Source: Yoonia sp. R2331
GTDB lineage: Bacteria; Pseudomonadota; Alphaproteobacteria; Rhodobacterales; Rhodobacteraceae
Length of the DNA: 64,000 bases
Direction of reading: 5' to 3'
NCBI RefSeq assembly: GCF_041103235.1
Contig: NZ_JBGCUN010000003.1
Location: 282,392 to 346,391 of the forward strand
Shown: positions 27,704 through 36,520 of the stretch, in pieces
Position numbering within the stretch: the stretch's first letter is position 1
Layout of the letters: each line of letters starts with the position of its first letter
Position numbers and translations under genes: made by a program
Notes under the pieces: model-generated
Told to the model about the DNA's origin: nothing
Seen by the model: only the letters and a program-made list of their open reading frames with translations
Databases searched by the model: none

Positions 27704-28408
27704 TTGGGCCAAATCGTCACCCTGTCGTTTTTCCGCTTTGCCGGGCTTTCCGCCCGTGCCTGGGCGCTTTTGATGATGGGTGCCGCGCGCAAACCATTGG
27801 GGCGCACGCCCGATATCGGCTTCTGGAAACTCTGCGGCTCAGGCACCGGACAAGGGTTCAACGTCACGCTCAACCCTGCGGTGATCGCTATCGTCGCCGT
27901 CTGGCCCGATGCCGAAACGGCCCGTGATAGGGTCTCTTCCGCGCCTGTCTTTGCCCGTTTCCGGACACGCGCGGTCGAAAGTTGGTCAATCCTGCTGTCG
28001 CCGACCTCTGTGCGCGGCCAATGGGACGGCAGCATGCCTTTCGCTGCCCACGCCGAACACACCAGCGGCCCGATGGTCGCCTTGACCCGTGCCGCGATCA
28101 AACGGCGGATCATCCCACGTTTCTGGCGGCAGGTCCCCGACATCTCGGACAGCATAGGGCAAGACCCTAACGTCGCCTTCAAGATCGGCATCGGTGAATT
28201 GCCCATGCTGGACCAGATCACCTTTTCGATCTGGCCCGACAAATCCGCAATGGACGCTTTCGCGCGCTCTGGCCCGCACGGCGCTGCAATCAAGGCGGTC
28301 CGCAAAGGCGACTGGTTCGCCGAAGAGCTTTTCGCCCGTTTCACCGTCCATTCAGACATCGGCACATGGGGCGGCGCATCGCCCCTCGCAAGATTGGAGG
28401 CCGCATGA
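27704..28408 (+). CDS. crtA: Spheroidene monooxygenase
   Basis: A 234-aa oxygen-dependent enzyme adding the 2-keto group to spheroidene, giving the red spheroidenone of aerobic phototrophs. The family opening VTLSFFRFAGLSARAWALLMMG and the GIGELPMLDQITFSIWP segment are recognisable. The only in-frame start that keeps the N-terminus is TTG at 27704, with AAAGGG upstream. It overlaps bchI by ATGA and heads crtA-bchI-bchD-bchO. Confidence 0.92.
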   Translation: MGQIVTLSFFRFAGLSARAWALLMMGAARKPLGRTPDIGFWKLCGSGTGQGFNVTLNPAVIAIVAVWPDAETARDRVSSAPVFARFRTRAVESWSILLSPTSVRGQWDGSMPFAAHAEHTSGPMVALTRAAIKRRIIPRFWRQVPDISDSIGQDPNVAFKIGIGELPMLDQITFSIWPDKSAMDAFARSGPHGAAIKAVRKGDWFAEELFARFTVHSDIGTWGGASPLARLEAA

Positions 28409-29409
28409 CCCACCCCTTCCCCTTCTCTGCCATCGTAGGCCAGGAAGAGATGAAACAGGCGATGATCCTGACCGCCATTGACCCGTCCATTGGCGGCGTG
28501 CTGGTCTTTGGCGATCGCGGCACCGGCAAGTCCACTGCCGTGCGCGCGCTGGCCGCCCTCTTGCCCCCCATCCGCGCTGTCAAAGGCTGCCCCGTGAACT
28601 CTGCCAAAGCAGGTGAAGTGCCCGAATGGGCCGGTTTAGGGTCGAAACGGACCGCCGAGCGCCCCACCCCCGTCGTCGATCTGCCCCTTGGCGCGACAGA
28701 GGATCGCGTCACCGGCGCCCTCGACATCGAAAAGGCACTCGCGCATGGCGAAAAGGCCTTTGAGCCCGGCCTTCTGGCCCGCGCCAACCGCGGCTACCTT
28801 TATATTGATGAGGTCAACCTGCTCGAAGATCACATCGTTGATCTGCTGCTCGACGTAGCCCAATCCGGCGAAAACGTGGTCGAGCGTGAGGGCCTCTCGA
28901 TCCGCCACCCCGCCCGCTTTGTGCTGGTCGGATCCGGCAACCCGGAAGAGGGCGAATTGCGGCCACAGCTGCTCGACCGGTTCGGTCTTTCGGTCGAAGT
29001 CACCAGCCCCAAAGACGTCGAAACCCGGATCGAGGTTATCAAACGCCGCGATGCCTATGAGAATGACAATGCCGCCTTCATGCTGCGCTGGCAGGCCGAA
29101 GATGCCGCCATCCGCGACCGGATACTGAACGCGCGCAAGGCCCTGAAACGGTTAAAAACCCCGGAACAGACACTGCGTGACGTCGCAGAACTCTGCCTCG
29201 CGCTCGGCTCTGACGGGCTGCGCGGTGAATTGACATTGCTCAAAGCCGCCCGCGCCCACGCCGCCTTTCGCGATGACACCGCCCTGACACGCGGACACGT
29301 TCGCGCGGTCGCACCGATGGCCCTGCGGCACCGCCTACGCCGCGACCCGCTGGACGAGGCCGGTTCCGGCACCCGCGTCACCCGTGTGGTCGAAGATGTC
29401 CTTGGTTGA
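28405..29409 (+). CDS. bchI: Magnesium chelatase ATPase subunit I
   Basis: A 334-aa AAA+ ATPase that, with BchD, drives Mg2+ insertion into protoporphyrin IX by BchH. Walker A is GDRGTGKSTAVRAL, Walker B is GYLYIDEVNLLEDHIVD, and sensor 1 is FVLVGSGNPEEGELRPQLLDRFG. The ATG at 28405 overlaps the crtA stop. Its 3' end overlaps bchD by 14 nt. Confidence 0.97.
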   Translation: MTHPFPFSAIVGQEEMKQAMILTAIDPSIGGVLVFGDRGTGKSTAVRALAALLPPIRAVKGCPVNSAKAGEVPEWAGLGSKRTAERPTPVVDLPLGATEDRVTGALDIEKALAHGEKAFEPGLLARANRGYLYIDEVNLLEDHIVDLLLDVAQSGENVVEREGLSIRHPARFVLVGSGNPEEGELRPQLLDRFGLSVEVTSPKDVETRIEVIKRRDAYENDNAAFMLRWQAEDAAIRDRILNARKALKRLKTPEQTLRDVAELCLALGSDGLRGELTLLKAARAHAAFRDDTALTRGHVRAVAPMALRHRLRRDPLDEAGSGTRVTRVVEDVLG

Positions 29410-31027
29410 CCCTTGGACACAGGCCGTTCTGGCGGTGCGCCTGCTTGCCATCGACCCCGCATTGGGCGGAATCACAATCCGCGCACGCGCAGGCCCAGTG
29501 CGCGATGCCATTGTCGCTAAACTCGCCGTCCTGCGGCGCAATCTGGTCAAGCTGCATCCATCAATGACCGACGACGTCCTGCTGGGCGGGATTGATTTGT
29601 CATCCACGCTTTCAGCCGGAAGGGTGATAAAGAAACAGGGTCTATTACTGGGAAAAGCGCCACTTTTGCTGACGATGGCCGAACGCGCAACTCCTGCCTT
29701 TGCCGCTCGCGTCGCGCAACACCTCGATGCAGGCGGCGGCCCCCTGATCGCGCTTGACGAAGGGGCCTCGGTGGAAGAGGCAGCACCGGCCACCATCACC
29801 GAACGGCTCGCATTTCACATTGACCTGACAGACGTCCCCTTGTCACAGACAACACCGCAGCCCCCCAGTCCAGCGACATCACGGCCCGTCACGCACACCG
29901 CCGAACACCTCAGCCAGATCGTCACCATCGCCGCGCAATGCGGCATCGACAGCCTGCGCGCCCCGGCCTTTGCCCTGCGCGCCGCACAGGCCCACGCTGC
30001 CGTGCAGGGGCGAGACGTGGTGGACGACACCGACGTCACCATCGCCTGTCAGCTGACGCTTGCCCATCGCGCCACCCGCATCCCCGAACCCGATGATCAG
30101 CCGCCTCCACCGCCAAAAACAGGCACTGATACAGCCGAAAAGAGCCAGAATAGCGAACTTGATCTGCCCCAAGACATCCTGCTGGACGCCATCCGCGCCA
30201 TGCTGCCTGACGACCTTTTGGACCGGATCGCCGCCACCCGCGCGCGGTCGGGCAAGGGCAACGGATCGGGTGCCGCGCGCAAAGGCAACCGGCGCGGGCG
30301 CCCCCTGCCGTCGCGGGCCGGTCGCGCCTCTGACAACGCGCGCATTGACCTTGTCGGCACCCTGCGCGCCGCTGCACCCTGGCAAACCATCCGCCGCAAC
30401 GCGACCGGACGCGCGGGCCTCCATGTACGCGCCGCCGACATTCGCACCAAACGGTTCGAGGAACGCTCTGACCGCTTGCTGATCTTCGCAGTGGATGCCT
30501 CCGGCTCTGCCGCTCTCGCCCGACTGGCCGAGGCGAAGGGCGCGGTTGAGCTCCTGCTGGCGCAGGCCTATGCCCGCCGCGATCACGTCTCGCTTGTGGC
30601 CTTTCGTGGCACTGCGGCAGAGGTTCTGCTGCCCCCCACCCGATCGCTGGTGCAGACCAAACGCCGTTTGGCCAGCCTCCCCGGCGGCGGCGGCACCCCC
30701 CTTGCAACCGGGCTCGAGGTGGCGCTGTCACAGGCCCTGCACGCCCAGCGCCGCGGCTTGACCCCGACGCTGTGCATCCTCACCGACGGGCGCGCCAACA
30801 TCGCCCGCGATGGTCGGGCCGACCGCCCGCAGGCTGCCGACGACGCCCAAACGGTGGCCGGTATGATCCGGGAACAGGGCGTTGATGCCTTGGTCATCGA
30901 CACTGGCAACCGCCCGGCATCTGCGCTCAAATCCCTTGCACAGACACTGAATGCGCCCTATCTGCCGCTGCCGCGTGCCGATGCCAATCGTCTGTCTGCT
31001 GCCGTCTCAACCGCGCTAGGTGATTGA
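29396..31027 (+). CDS. bchD: Magnesium chelatase subunit D
   Basis: A 543-aa platform protein joining BchI and BchH. It has an N-terminal degenerate AAA+ domain, a proline/acidic linker (around PEPDDQPPPPPKTG), a basic stretch (GSGAARKGNRRGRPLPSRAGR), and a C-terminal VWA domain with the MIDAS motif VDASGSAALARL plus CILTDGRANIARDG. The ATG at 29396 is preferred to the GTG at 29384. bchO begins 3 nt after its stop. Confidence 0.95.
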   Translation: MSLVDPWTQAVLAVRLLAIDPALGGITIRARAGPVRDAIVAKLAVLRRNLVKLHPSMTDDVLLGGIDLSSTLSAGRVIKKQGLLLGKAPLLLTMAERATPAFAARVAQHLDAGGGPLIALDEGASVEEAAPATITERLAFHIDLTDVPLSQTTPQPPSPATSRPVTHTAEHLSQIVTIAAQCGIDSLRAPAFALRAAQAHAAVQGRDVVDDTDVTIACQLTLAHRATRIPEPDDQPPPPPKTGTDTAEKSQNSELDLPQDILLDAIRAMLPDDLLDRIAATRARSGKGNGSGAARKGNRRGRPLPSRAGRASDNARIDLVGTLRAAAPWQTIRRNATGRAGLHVRAADIRTKRFEERSDRLLIFAVDASGSAALARLAEAKGAVELLLAQAYARRDHVSLVAFRGTAAEVLLPPTRSLVQTKRRLASLPGGGGTPLATGLEVALSQALHAQRRGLTPTLCILTDGRANIARDGRADRPQAADDAQTVAGMIREQGVDALVIDTGNRPASALKSLAQTLNAPYLPLPRADANRLSAAVSTALGD

Positions 31028-31030
31028 TCC

Positions 31031-31867
31031 ATGCGCTGGCCGCCCCCGCCGGAATGGCCGATGGCGGATCACAGCCGCCAGGTGTTTTGCCGGCCCCACC
31101 GCTGGCACGTGCAAGAGGCCGGAACCGGCGACACCATCCTGTTGATCCACGGCGCAGGCGGTGCCAGCCAAAGCTGGCGAGGTATTTTCCCGATCCTCGC
31201 CAAGTCCAACCACGTTGTTGCGATCGACCTGCCAGGTCAGGGTTTCAGCCAATCGGGCGCTGGGCAGCGTTTTGGCCTGCCGCCAATGACGCAAGACCTG
31301 ATCGCGCTTTGCCACGCACAAGGCTGGACGCCAGATCACATTGTCGGCCATTCCGCAGGGGCCGCCATTGCACTGCAAGCGTCGGCACAACTGCACCCCG
31401 CCCGGATCACCGGCATCAACGCCGCGCTGTCGAATTTCAAAGGGGTTGCCGGGTTCCTGTTCCCGCTCTTGGCCAAGGCGCTGGCGATGACGCCCCTGAC
31501 CGCGTCTGTCTTTGCCAATACCGCCACAGCAGACACCGTGCACCGCCTGATCAAAGGCACTGGCTCAGTGCTGACCAAAGAAGATGAAACGTTCTATCTT
31601 CGCCTTGTCCGCGACACCGCCCATGTGGACGCAACACTGTCGATGATGGCGCAGTGGGACCTTGACCCGCTGCTGTCGAAACTGCCGCAAATTGCCACGC
31701 CGACCCATTTCATCACCGGCAAGCTTGATACCGCCGTGCCGCCACAAACCAGCGCCGACGCCGCAGCGGCAATGCCCAACGCGCGCCTGTCCGCGCTGCC
31801 AGACCTTGGCCACCTTGCCCATGAAGAAGCCCCCGGCCAGATCGCGCAGCTAATCCTATCCACATAG
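31031..31867 (+). CDS. bchO: Alpha/beta hydrolase BchO
   Basis: A 278-aa hydrolase of the magnesium-chelatase-associated BchO family; its role in bacteriochlorophyll synthesis is accepted from linkage, but the reaction is not settled. Visible features are the oxyanion segment LIHGAGGASQSWRG, nucleophile elbow VGHSAGAAIALQ (Ser), and C-terminal catalytic His in LGHLAHEEAPGQIA. It ends the crtA-bchIDO transcript at a hairpin shared with convergent cycA. Confidence 0.92.
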   Translation: MRWPPPPEWPMADHSRQVFCRPHRWHVQEAGTGDTILLIHGAGGASQSWRGIFPILAKSNHVVAIDLPGQGFSQSGAGQRFGLPPMTQDLIALCHAQGWTPDHIVGHSAGAAIALQASAQLHPARITGINAALSNFKGVAGFLFPLLAKALAMTPLTASVFANTATADTVHRLIKGTGSVLTKEDETFYLRLVRDTAHVDATLSMMAQWDLDPLLSKLPQIATPTHFITGKLDTAVPPQTSADAAAAMPNARLSALPDLGHLAHEEAPGQIAQLILST

Positions 31868-31869
31868 AA

Positions 31870-31905
31870 ATGGGGCCGCCCGGCATCCCGAACGGCCCCT
31901 TGATC
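31870..31905. terminator. Bidirectional terminator between bchO and cycA
   Basis: GGGGCCG (31872-31878) pairs with CGGCCCC (31893-31899) with a 14-nt GC-rich loop; TTGAT follows on the plus strand and ATTTCTATG on the minus. It lies between the two stop codons (31867 and 31921). Confidence 0.75.
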
Positions 31906-31920
31906 TGACTGGCGCCAGAT

Positions 31921-32361
31921 TTACTCTGCGGTGAACGTGGCCAGGAAGGCGTAAAGGTCAATCGCCTCTTCTTCCTTACGCACCTGATAGGCCATCTTGC
32001 CGCGCGCACGGCGATTATCCAGCTTTTCGCGCAGCCAATCGGTCGGGTCCTGCACGTAGCCCACGAAATTCTCTTCTGTCCACACCTCACCAGCTTCGCC
32101 CAGCTCAACGATGCTGTCGCCATAGCGGAAGTCTTCGACAACGCCCAACTGACGCCCGGCCAGACCATAAAGGTTGGGGCCGGTCTTGGCATTGCGCCCG
32201 GCGAGAACCTCGCCCGCGTCATCCATCACCACGTGACAGGCCACACACTGGCGGTTGAACTGCTCTTCACCGGCGGCAGCATCGCCCGTGGCCGCATGGC
32301 CGTCTGCAAATACCGGTGCCGCAACCACACTCAATGCAGCGGCAAGTTTAATCGTCTTCAT
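31921..32361 (-). CDS. cycA: Cytochrome c2-type electron carrier
   Basis: A 146-aa periplasmic class I c-type cytochrome that should shuttle electrons from the bc1 complex to the photo-oxidised reaction centre or to an oxidase. The signal peptide (MKTIKLAAALSVVAAPVFA) precedes the heme motif CVACH; the sixth-ligand methionine is in RGKMAYQVRKEE. The start at 32361 follows AGGGAGAAG. It is the last gene of the long bchF-cycA series. The upstream gap of 111 nt has a short hairpin and T-run at 32451-32472, so cycA may also have its own promoter. Confidence 0.92.
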   Translation of the reverse strand: MKTIKLAAALSVVAAPVFADGHAATGDAAAGEEQFNRQCVACHVVMDDAGEVLAGRNAKTGPNLYGLAGRQLGVVEDFRYGDSIVELGEAGEVWTEENFVGYVQDPTDWLREKLDNRRARGKMAYQVRKEEEAIDLYAFLATFTAE

Positions 32362-32472
32362 AGTCTTCTCCCTTAGAAGCAAAATCTTGGACCGTTTGCC
32401 CCAGTCTTTTCCCAACCTAGTCTGCCACGGCACGGGGTCCAGCCCTAATGACAAAAAGGTGCAGCCCCCTGC

Positions 32473-33687
32473 CTATGCGACCGCATGCGCAATGGCGCAT
32501 TGCTTCCACAAAGATGCCAAAGCCCGCACAAGATATTCAATATCAGCATCCGAATGCAGCGGTGACGGCGTGAACCGCAACCGCTCTGTCCCCTTGGGCA
32601 CAGTGGGATAATTGATCGGCTGCACATAGATCGCCCATTCATCCATCAGATAGTCGGCCAGCATCCGTGTCTTGACCGGATCCTTAATCAGCACCGGCAC
32701 GATATGGCTTTCGTTCATCATGTGCGGAATGCCTTCGCGGTCCAGCAATCCCCGCAGATAGGCGACCTGACGGCGCTGTTTGGCGCGCTCCATGTCTGAT
32801 GCCTTGAGATGCGCAATCGACGCCCGTGCCGCCGCCGCCACCGCAGGCGGCAGCGCGGTGGTAAAGATGAACCCGCTGGCAAAGGATCGGATGAAATCAC
32901 ACAAGGCCGCTGACCCGGTGATATAGCCGCCGACCACGCCATAAGCCTTGCCCAATGTCCCCTCGATCAAGGTGATCCGGTCCGCCAGCCCGCGTTCCTC
33001 TGACACGCCGCCGCCGCGCGGACCATAAAGGCCAACCGCATGGACCTCATCAAGATAGGTCATGGCCCCGTATTTCTCGGCCACCTCGACAATTTCCTTG
33101 ATCGGGGCAATGTCGCCATCCATCGAATAGACACTCTCAAAGGCCACGATCTTCGGGCAGTTCGCAGGTAACGCGGCCAGTTTCGCCTCCAGATCAGCGA
33201 CATCGTTGTGCTTCCAGATCACCTTTTGCGCCTTGGAATGGCGGATGCCCTCGATCATGCTGGCGTGGTTGCCCGCATCCGACAGGATCACGCAATCCGG
33301 CAACCGCGACCCCAGCGTGCTCAGCGCCGCCCAGTTCGACACATAACCGCTGGTGAACAGCAAAGCCGCTTCCTTGCGATGCAAATCGGCCAGCTCGGCC
33401 TCCAGCAACAGATGATCGTGGTTGGTTCCGCTGATATTGCGCGTTCCGCCTGCGCCCGTGCCAGTGCGCTTGACCGCCTCGCACATCGCCTCGATCACCG
33501 CCGGGTGCTGCCCCATGCCCAGATAGTCGTTCGAACACCAGACTGTCACATCCCGCACGCCATCCGCGGCATGGTTCGCAGCCCTTGGAAATTTGCCCGC
33601 CTTGCGCTCCAACTCGGCAAAATAGCGGTAATTGCCTTCATCTTTGAGCGTTTCAAGCTGAGCGTTAAACAGCGCGTCAAAATCCAT
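32473..33687 (-). CDS. hemA: 5-Aminolevulinate synthase
   Basis: A 404-aa pyridoxal-phosphate enzyme making 5-aminolevulinate from glycine and succinyl-CoA, the Shemin-pathway entry to heme and bacteriochlorophyll. The Schiff-base lysine lies in [16 protein letters not shown]; the glycine-rich [14 protein letters not shown] and [10 protein letters not shown] blocks are typical. The ATG at 33687 follows AAGGACC and lies 11 nt inside the end of puhE. Many Rhodobacterales carry a second ALA synthase; this one is the cluster-linked copy. Confidence 0.96.
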   Translation of the reverse strand: MDFDALFNAQLETLKDEGNYRYFAELERKAGKFPRAANHAADGVRDVTVWCSNDYLGMGQHPAVIEAMCEAVKRTGTGAGGTRNISGTNHDHLLLEAELADLHRKEAALLFTSGYVSNWAALSTLGSRLPDCVILSDAGNHASMIEGIRHSKAQKVIWKHNDVADLEAKLAALPANCPKIVAFESVYSMDGDIAPIKEIVEVAEKYGAMTYLDEVHAVGLYGPRGGGVSEERGLADRITLIEGTLGKAYGVVGGYITGSAALCDFIRSFASGFIFTTALPPAVAAAARASIAHLKASDMERAKQRRQVAYLRGLLDREGIPHMMNESHIVPVLIKDPVKTRMLADYLMDEWAIYVQPINYPTVPKGTERLRFTPSPLHSDADIEYLVRALASLWKQCAIAHAVA

Positions 33688-34468
33688 GGGTCTGGTCCTT
33701 CTGGGCTTCGGTCTTCGGCGCGGGCAACATCCAGCGCCATAGTTTTGCATCCGGCAGCGGCACCACCATCAGCCAATGTTCCAATAGCGCAAGTGCCGTC
33801 AGCGCAGTCAGCAGGCCAAAGCCCGCAATCGTTACTTCATTCCCCGCGTGCCACAACCGTTCGGCACAGACCGCCAGCACAGCGGTCAGCACGGTGATCG
33901 CCACCGGAAAGGCAAACGTGATCGGCCCTTGGGTGAAATAGGTTTTCAGATGCACCAACCGATCAGGCACAAATTCGGTGTTGATCCGGGGCACCCCAAA
34001 GAACAGGTTCAACTTGGCGCAGATGCGCGCCAGAAACAGCACCAAAAACGTGCCCAGCGCCATGCGGTTCTCTGCACCACTGCTGACCGCGATCAACCCC
34101 CACAACCCCAACACCAGCAACAGCTCGTGATAGGATACGGTCCCAAAGGCGCGGACAAAGCGCGGCAGCCCGGTTAGGTCTTGCGGACAAGGCTCTGTGA
34201 CGGGCCCGGTGACGATACCCGCCAGAAACGCAAGTTCGATCCAGCCCCAGATCAGCAAGGCCCCCACAAAGCCCAGATAGGCACCCAAAACGCTGTTCAA
34301 CCCCAGTGAAGCGACAACCAGTGCAGCACCCATCACCGCCACCGGCACACTTCCCAGCACCACCAGCCGATGCTGCCCGGTGCGGTCCGCACGGCGCACC
34401 ACAAACAGGATCACCCCGGTGGAAAACCACCAAGCAAACAGCGCAAAAAGGGCCGCGATCCAGCTCAA
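33677..34468 (-). CDS. puhE: Photosynthetic complex assembly protein PuhE
   Basis: A 263-aa integral-membrane protein (DUF3623) with about seven helices, found only in purple-bacterial photosynthesis clusters and needed for normal bacteriochlorophyll accumulation. The family opening [20 protein letters not shown] begins right after a TTG at 34468, preceded by AAGGATG; there is no in-frame ATG or GTG between the repeat and this point, so TTG is the best start. An apparent upstream extension to 34633 translates the repeat and is not credible. It overlaps hemA by 11 nt. Confidence 0.87.
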   Translation of the reverse strand: MSWIAALFALFAWWFSTGVILFVVRRADRTGQHRLVVLGSVPVAVMGAALVVASLGLNSVLGAYLGFVGALLIWGWIELAFLAGIVTGPVTEPCPQDLTGLPRFVRAFGTVSYHELLLVLGLWGLIAVSSGAENRMALGTFLVLFLARICAKLNLFFGVPRINTEFVPDRLVHLKTYFTQGPITFAFPVAITVLTAVLAVCAERLWHAGNEVTIAGFGLLTALTALALLEHWLMVVPLPDAKLWRWMLPAPKTEAQKDQTHGF

Positions 34469-34477
34469 CCGTTCATC

Positions 34478-34580
34478 CTTCTTCTGGCCATAAATATCCT
34501 GGGGGGAGTCGCGCTTGCGCGACGGGGGGCAAAGCCCCCCAAAAAGGGGTGGGGGGGCGGGCCCCCCACCAAAATATCCA
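34478..34580 (+). repeat. Dispersed GC-rich repeat, copy B, inside the acsF-puhE gap
   Basis: Has the same start (CTTCTTCTGGC, AAATATCCTGGGGGGAG) and GGGGGGCAAAGCCCCCC hairpin as copy A at 18848-18904, then a further hairpin GGTGGGGGGC/GCCCCCCACC and a second AAATATCC. It sits between acsF and puhE, antisense to the transcript, so these strong hairpins are in the mRNA. Its left edge supplies the AAGGA-like ribosome binding site of puhE. Confidence 0.8.
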
Positions 34581-34592
34581 CACGCGCTCCGG

Positions 34593-35711
34593 TCAATAAG
34601 CTGGCTCCAACCGTGGGCTTTGCGGCACCGCATTCTTTTCCACCGGAATGGTCAACAGCGACACAAAGGCAAACCCCGCCCGCGCCGATCCCACCATGCG
34701 CTTGACCCAACCACCCAGCCCACCTTGCTTGCGACCATCCGCAATCTGCACATTGGCCGCCTGCATCCGGTTCAGGTTCGGGATCCAACGCGGATGATCA
34801 ATATCCAGCGTCATCGGGAACACCTGCTTGGAAATCTCCGATGTCTTGCGGAACACCTCTTGCCCGTACCACGCCGGATCGACACCCAATGCCTTGTGGA
34901 ACGCTGGCCGCTGATGATCACGCACCCACATGGTCGAATAGACCGCCGTCAAAAAGAACTTGATCCACAAACGATTGACCCGCGTCTCGGTCAGTGCCGG
35001 ATCAGTCTTCATCAGCAAGGCAAAAGCCTCGCCGTGCGAAAACTCGTCATTGCACCACTCGCGGAACCACTTGAAGATCGGGTGGAACCGCTTGTCAGGG
35101 TTGGCCTCCAGATGCCGGTAGATCGTGATATACCGCGCATAGCCGATCTTTTCGGACAGATAGGTGGCGTAATAGATGAACTTGGGCCGGAAATAGGTGT
35201 ATTTCTTGGCCTGCGTCAGAAACCCAAGGTTCACCGCAATACCCGCCTCGCGCAGTGCATCATTGATGAACCCTGCGTGCCGCGCCTCGTCCCGTGCCAT
35301 CAGCTGAAATAGCTGCGTGATGTCCGCATTCGACCCACGCCGCTTCATCTCTTTGTACAGCACACAGCCCGAAAACTCGGCCGTACAGCTGGAGATCAGG
35401 AAATCAATGAACTCCGCCTTGAGCGCCGGTTCCATCCCGTCCCAATCCACCGCATCCCAGTCCTCGTTCTTCTTGAAATGCCCCTTGTTCGGGTCTGCTT
35501 TCATCGCGTTGATCAAGGTGTCCCACTCTTCGCGGACACCCTCTACGTTGATGGCATCCATCTCGTCGAAATCGGTGGTGTAGAACCGTGGCGTCAGCAG
35601 GGTGTTGGACATGGCCACCTGCGTCGCCTCTTCGTTGGTCAAGGGCGGCAACGCCTCTTGTGCGGCAATCGCCTCTTCTGCGGTGGTGGCTTCTGATGAA
35701 TGCATATTCAT
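34593..35711 (-). CDS. acsF: Mg-protoporphyrin IX monomethyl ester oxidative cyclase (aerobic)
   Basis: A 372-aa di-iron enzyme that forms the isocyclic E ring of protochlorophyllide with O2. Iron ligands are in FLISSCTAEFSGCVLYKEM, ARDEARHAGF and CNDEFSHGEAFA, the ExxH pairs of the family. The ATG at 35711 overlaps the preceding 98-aa gene by ATGA. The oxygen-dependent cyclase, with no bchE in the window, fits an aerobic phototroph. Confidence 0.96.
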   Translation of the reverse strand: MNMHSSEATTAEEAIAAQEALPPLTNEEATQVAMSNTLLTPRFYTTDFDEMDAINVEGVREEWDTLINAMKADPNKGHFKKNEDWDAVDWDGMEPALKAEFIDFLISSCTAEFSGCVLYKEMKRRGSNADITQLFQLMARDEARHAGFINDALREAGIAVNLGFLTQAKKYTYFRPKFIYYATYLSEKIGYARYITIYRHLEANPDKRFHPIFKWFREWCNDEFSHGEAFALLMKTDPALTETRVNRLWIKFFLTAVYSTMWVRDHQRPAFHKALGVDPAWYGQEVFRKTSEISKQVFPMTLDIDHPRWIPNLNRMQAANVQIADGRKQGGLGGWVKRMVGSARAGFAFVSLLTIPVEKNAVPQSPRLEPAY

Positions 35712-36004
35712 GACATCACCTCTTCGCTGAATGAAAATTCGCACAGCTCCATGAACTCAAAATCACCCGTCGCACGGGTCCACAATTGTTCCAACTTGCT
35801 GGCGCGGGTGATCACGGCAGTGCGCTTTTCCTCGATCATCTCGCCAAACGGCGCCATGATCTCGGGTCCCTGCACCTGCACGGTGTCACCGGGGTGCACA
35901 ACGGCCCCGTTGTCAAAGCGCACGTGCGCGCTCAATTCCTCAAACCGATGACTAACCGTGACCGTGCAAGGTGCGGTTTCGCGTTCCTTCGTCAATAGTC
36001 CCAT
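35708..36004 (-). CDS. Conserved 98-aa photosynthesis-cluster protein
   Basis: A small acidic protein without signal peptide or membrane helix. The sequence has a beta-rich first half (TVTVSHRFEELSAHVRFDNG) and VHPGDTVQVQGPEIMAPFGE, suggesting a compact beta-fold, then a helical tail. Its place between puhC and acsF, with an ATGA overlap into acsF, is the place of a conserved hypothetical gene in purple-bacterial clusters. Coupling to acsF suggests a role with the cyclase, but its function is unknown to me. Confidence 0.75.
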   Translation of the reverse strand: MGLLTKERETAPCTVTVSHRFEELSAHVRFDNGAVVHPGDTVQVQGPEIMAPFGEMIEEKRTAVITRASKLEQLWTRATGDFEFMELCEFSFSEEVMS

Positions 36005-36052
36005 GTGAGTTCCCTTTCACATTGCAATGGGGCGGCGAACCCCGTCGCGGTT

Positions 36053-36511
36053 TCAATCCAGCAGCCGGGCAAAGGCCGCCACGTTGTCTTGCCCATATCC
36101 AATCAGTTCCACCGCCATCCCCGTCGTCGGGTCCAAAATGGCGATGTTGTCATTCACGCGGCGCACCACTTGCACCGGCGCATCGCTTTCCACGTCATGC
36201 ACCAGCCGTTGCCGGTCGATGACCCGGCCCATGACACCCAGAAATCCGGCCTTGTCCTCGGACGACACGGCAATCTGCGCGCCGCTTGCGTCCATCACCC
36301 GGTAAACCCCACTGCGGTCTCCCAGCAGCACGATGTCGCGGCTTTGCACAACCTCGGCCACCTGCAAAACCCCGGTCTGGGGCACACCGGCCAGCTTGGC
36401 ATAGCTGACAAGGCCCAACGAACAGACCATCAGCGCAAACATCGCCTGCACCAAAACCTTTGGCACCATCTCGCGGTCTCTGTGCCGCATCTGTTGTTCA
36501 AGCTGGCTCAT
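36053..36511 (-). CDS. puhC: Photosynthetic complex assembly protein PuhC
   Basis: A 152-aa protein with one N-terminal membrane helix (VLVQAMFALMVCSLGLVSYA) and a periplasmic domain; PuhC helps reorganise light-harvesting 1 and the reaction centre in Rhodobacter. It starts at 36511 after GGGGGACGAG and follows puhB by 9 nt. Length and position match puhC. Confidence 0.9.
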   Translation of the reverse strand: MSQLEQQMRHRDREMVPKVLVQAMFALMVCSLGLVSYAKLAGVPQTGVLQVAEVVQSRDIVLLGDRSGVYRVMDASGAQIAVSSEDKAGFLGVMGRVIDRQRLVHDVESDAPVQVVRRVNDNIAILDPTTGMAVELIGYGQDNVAAFARLLD

Positions 36512-36520
36512 CTCGTCCCC

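Noticed and set aside
32451..32472. Small GCAG/CTGC hairpin with T-run after hemA
   Set aside because: Only a 4-bp stem; too weak to call as a terminator, noted in the cycA entry instead.
34469..34633. N-terminal extension of puhE through the repeat
   Set aside because: The extra residues translate the GC-rich repeat, include PAPPPLFGG-type low-complexity sequence, and are absent from the PuhE family.
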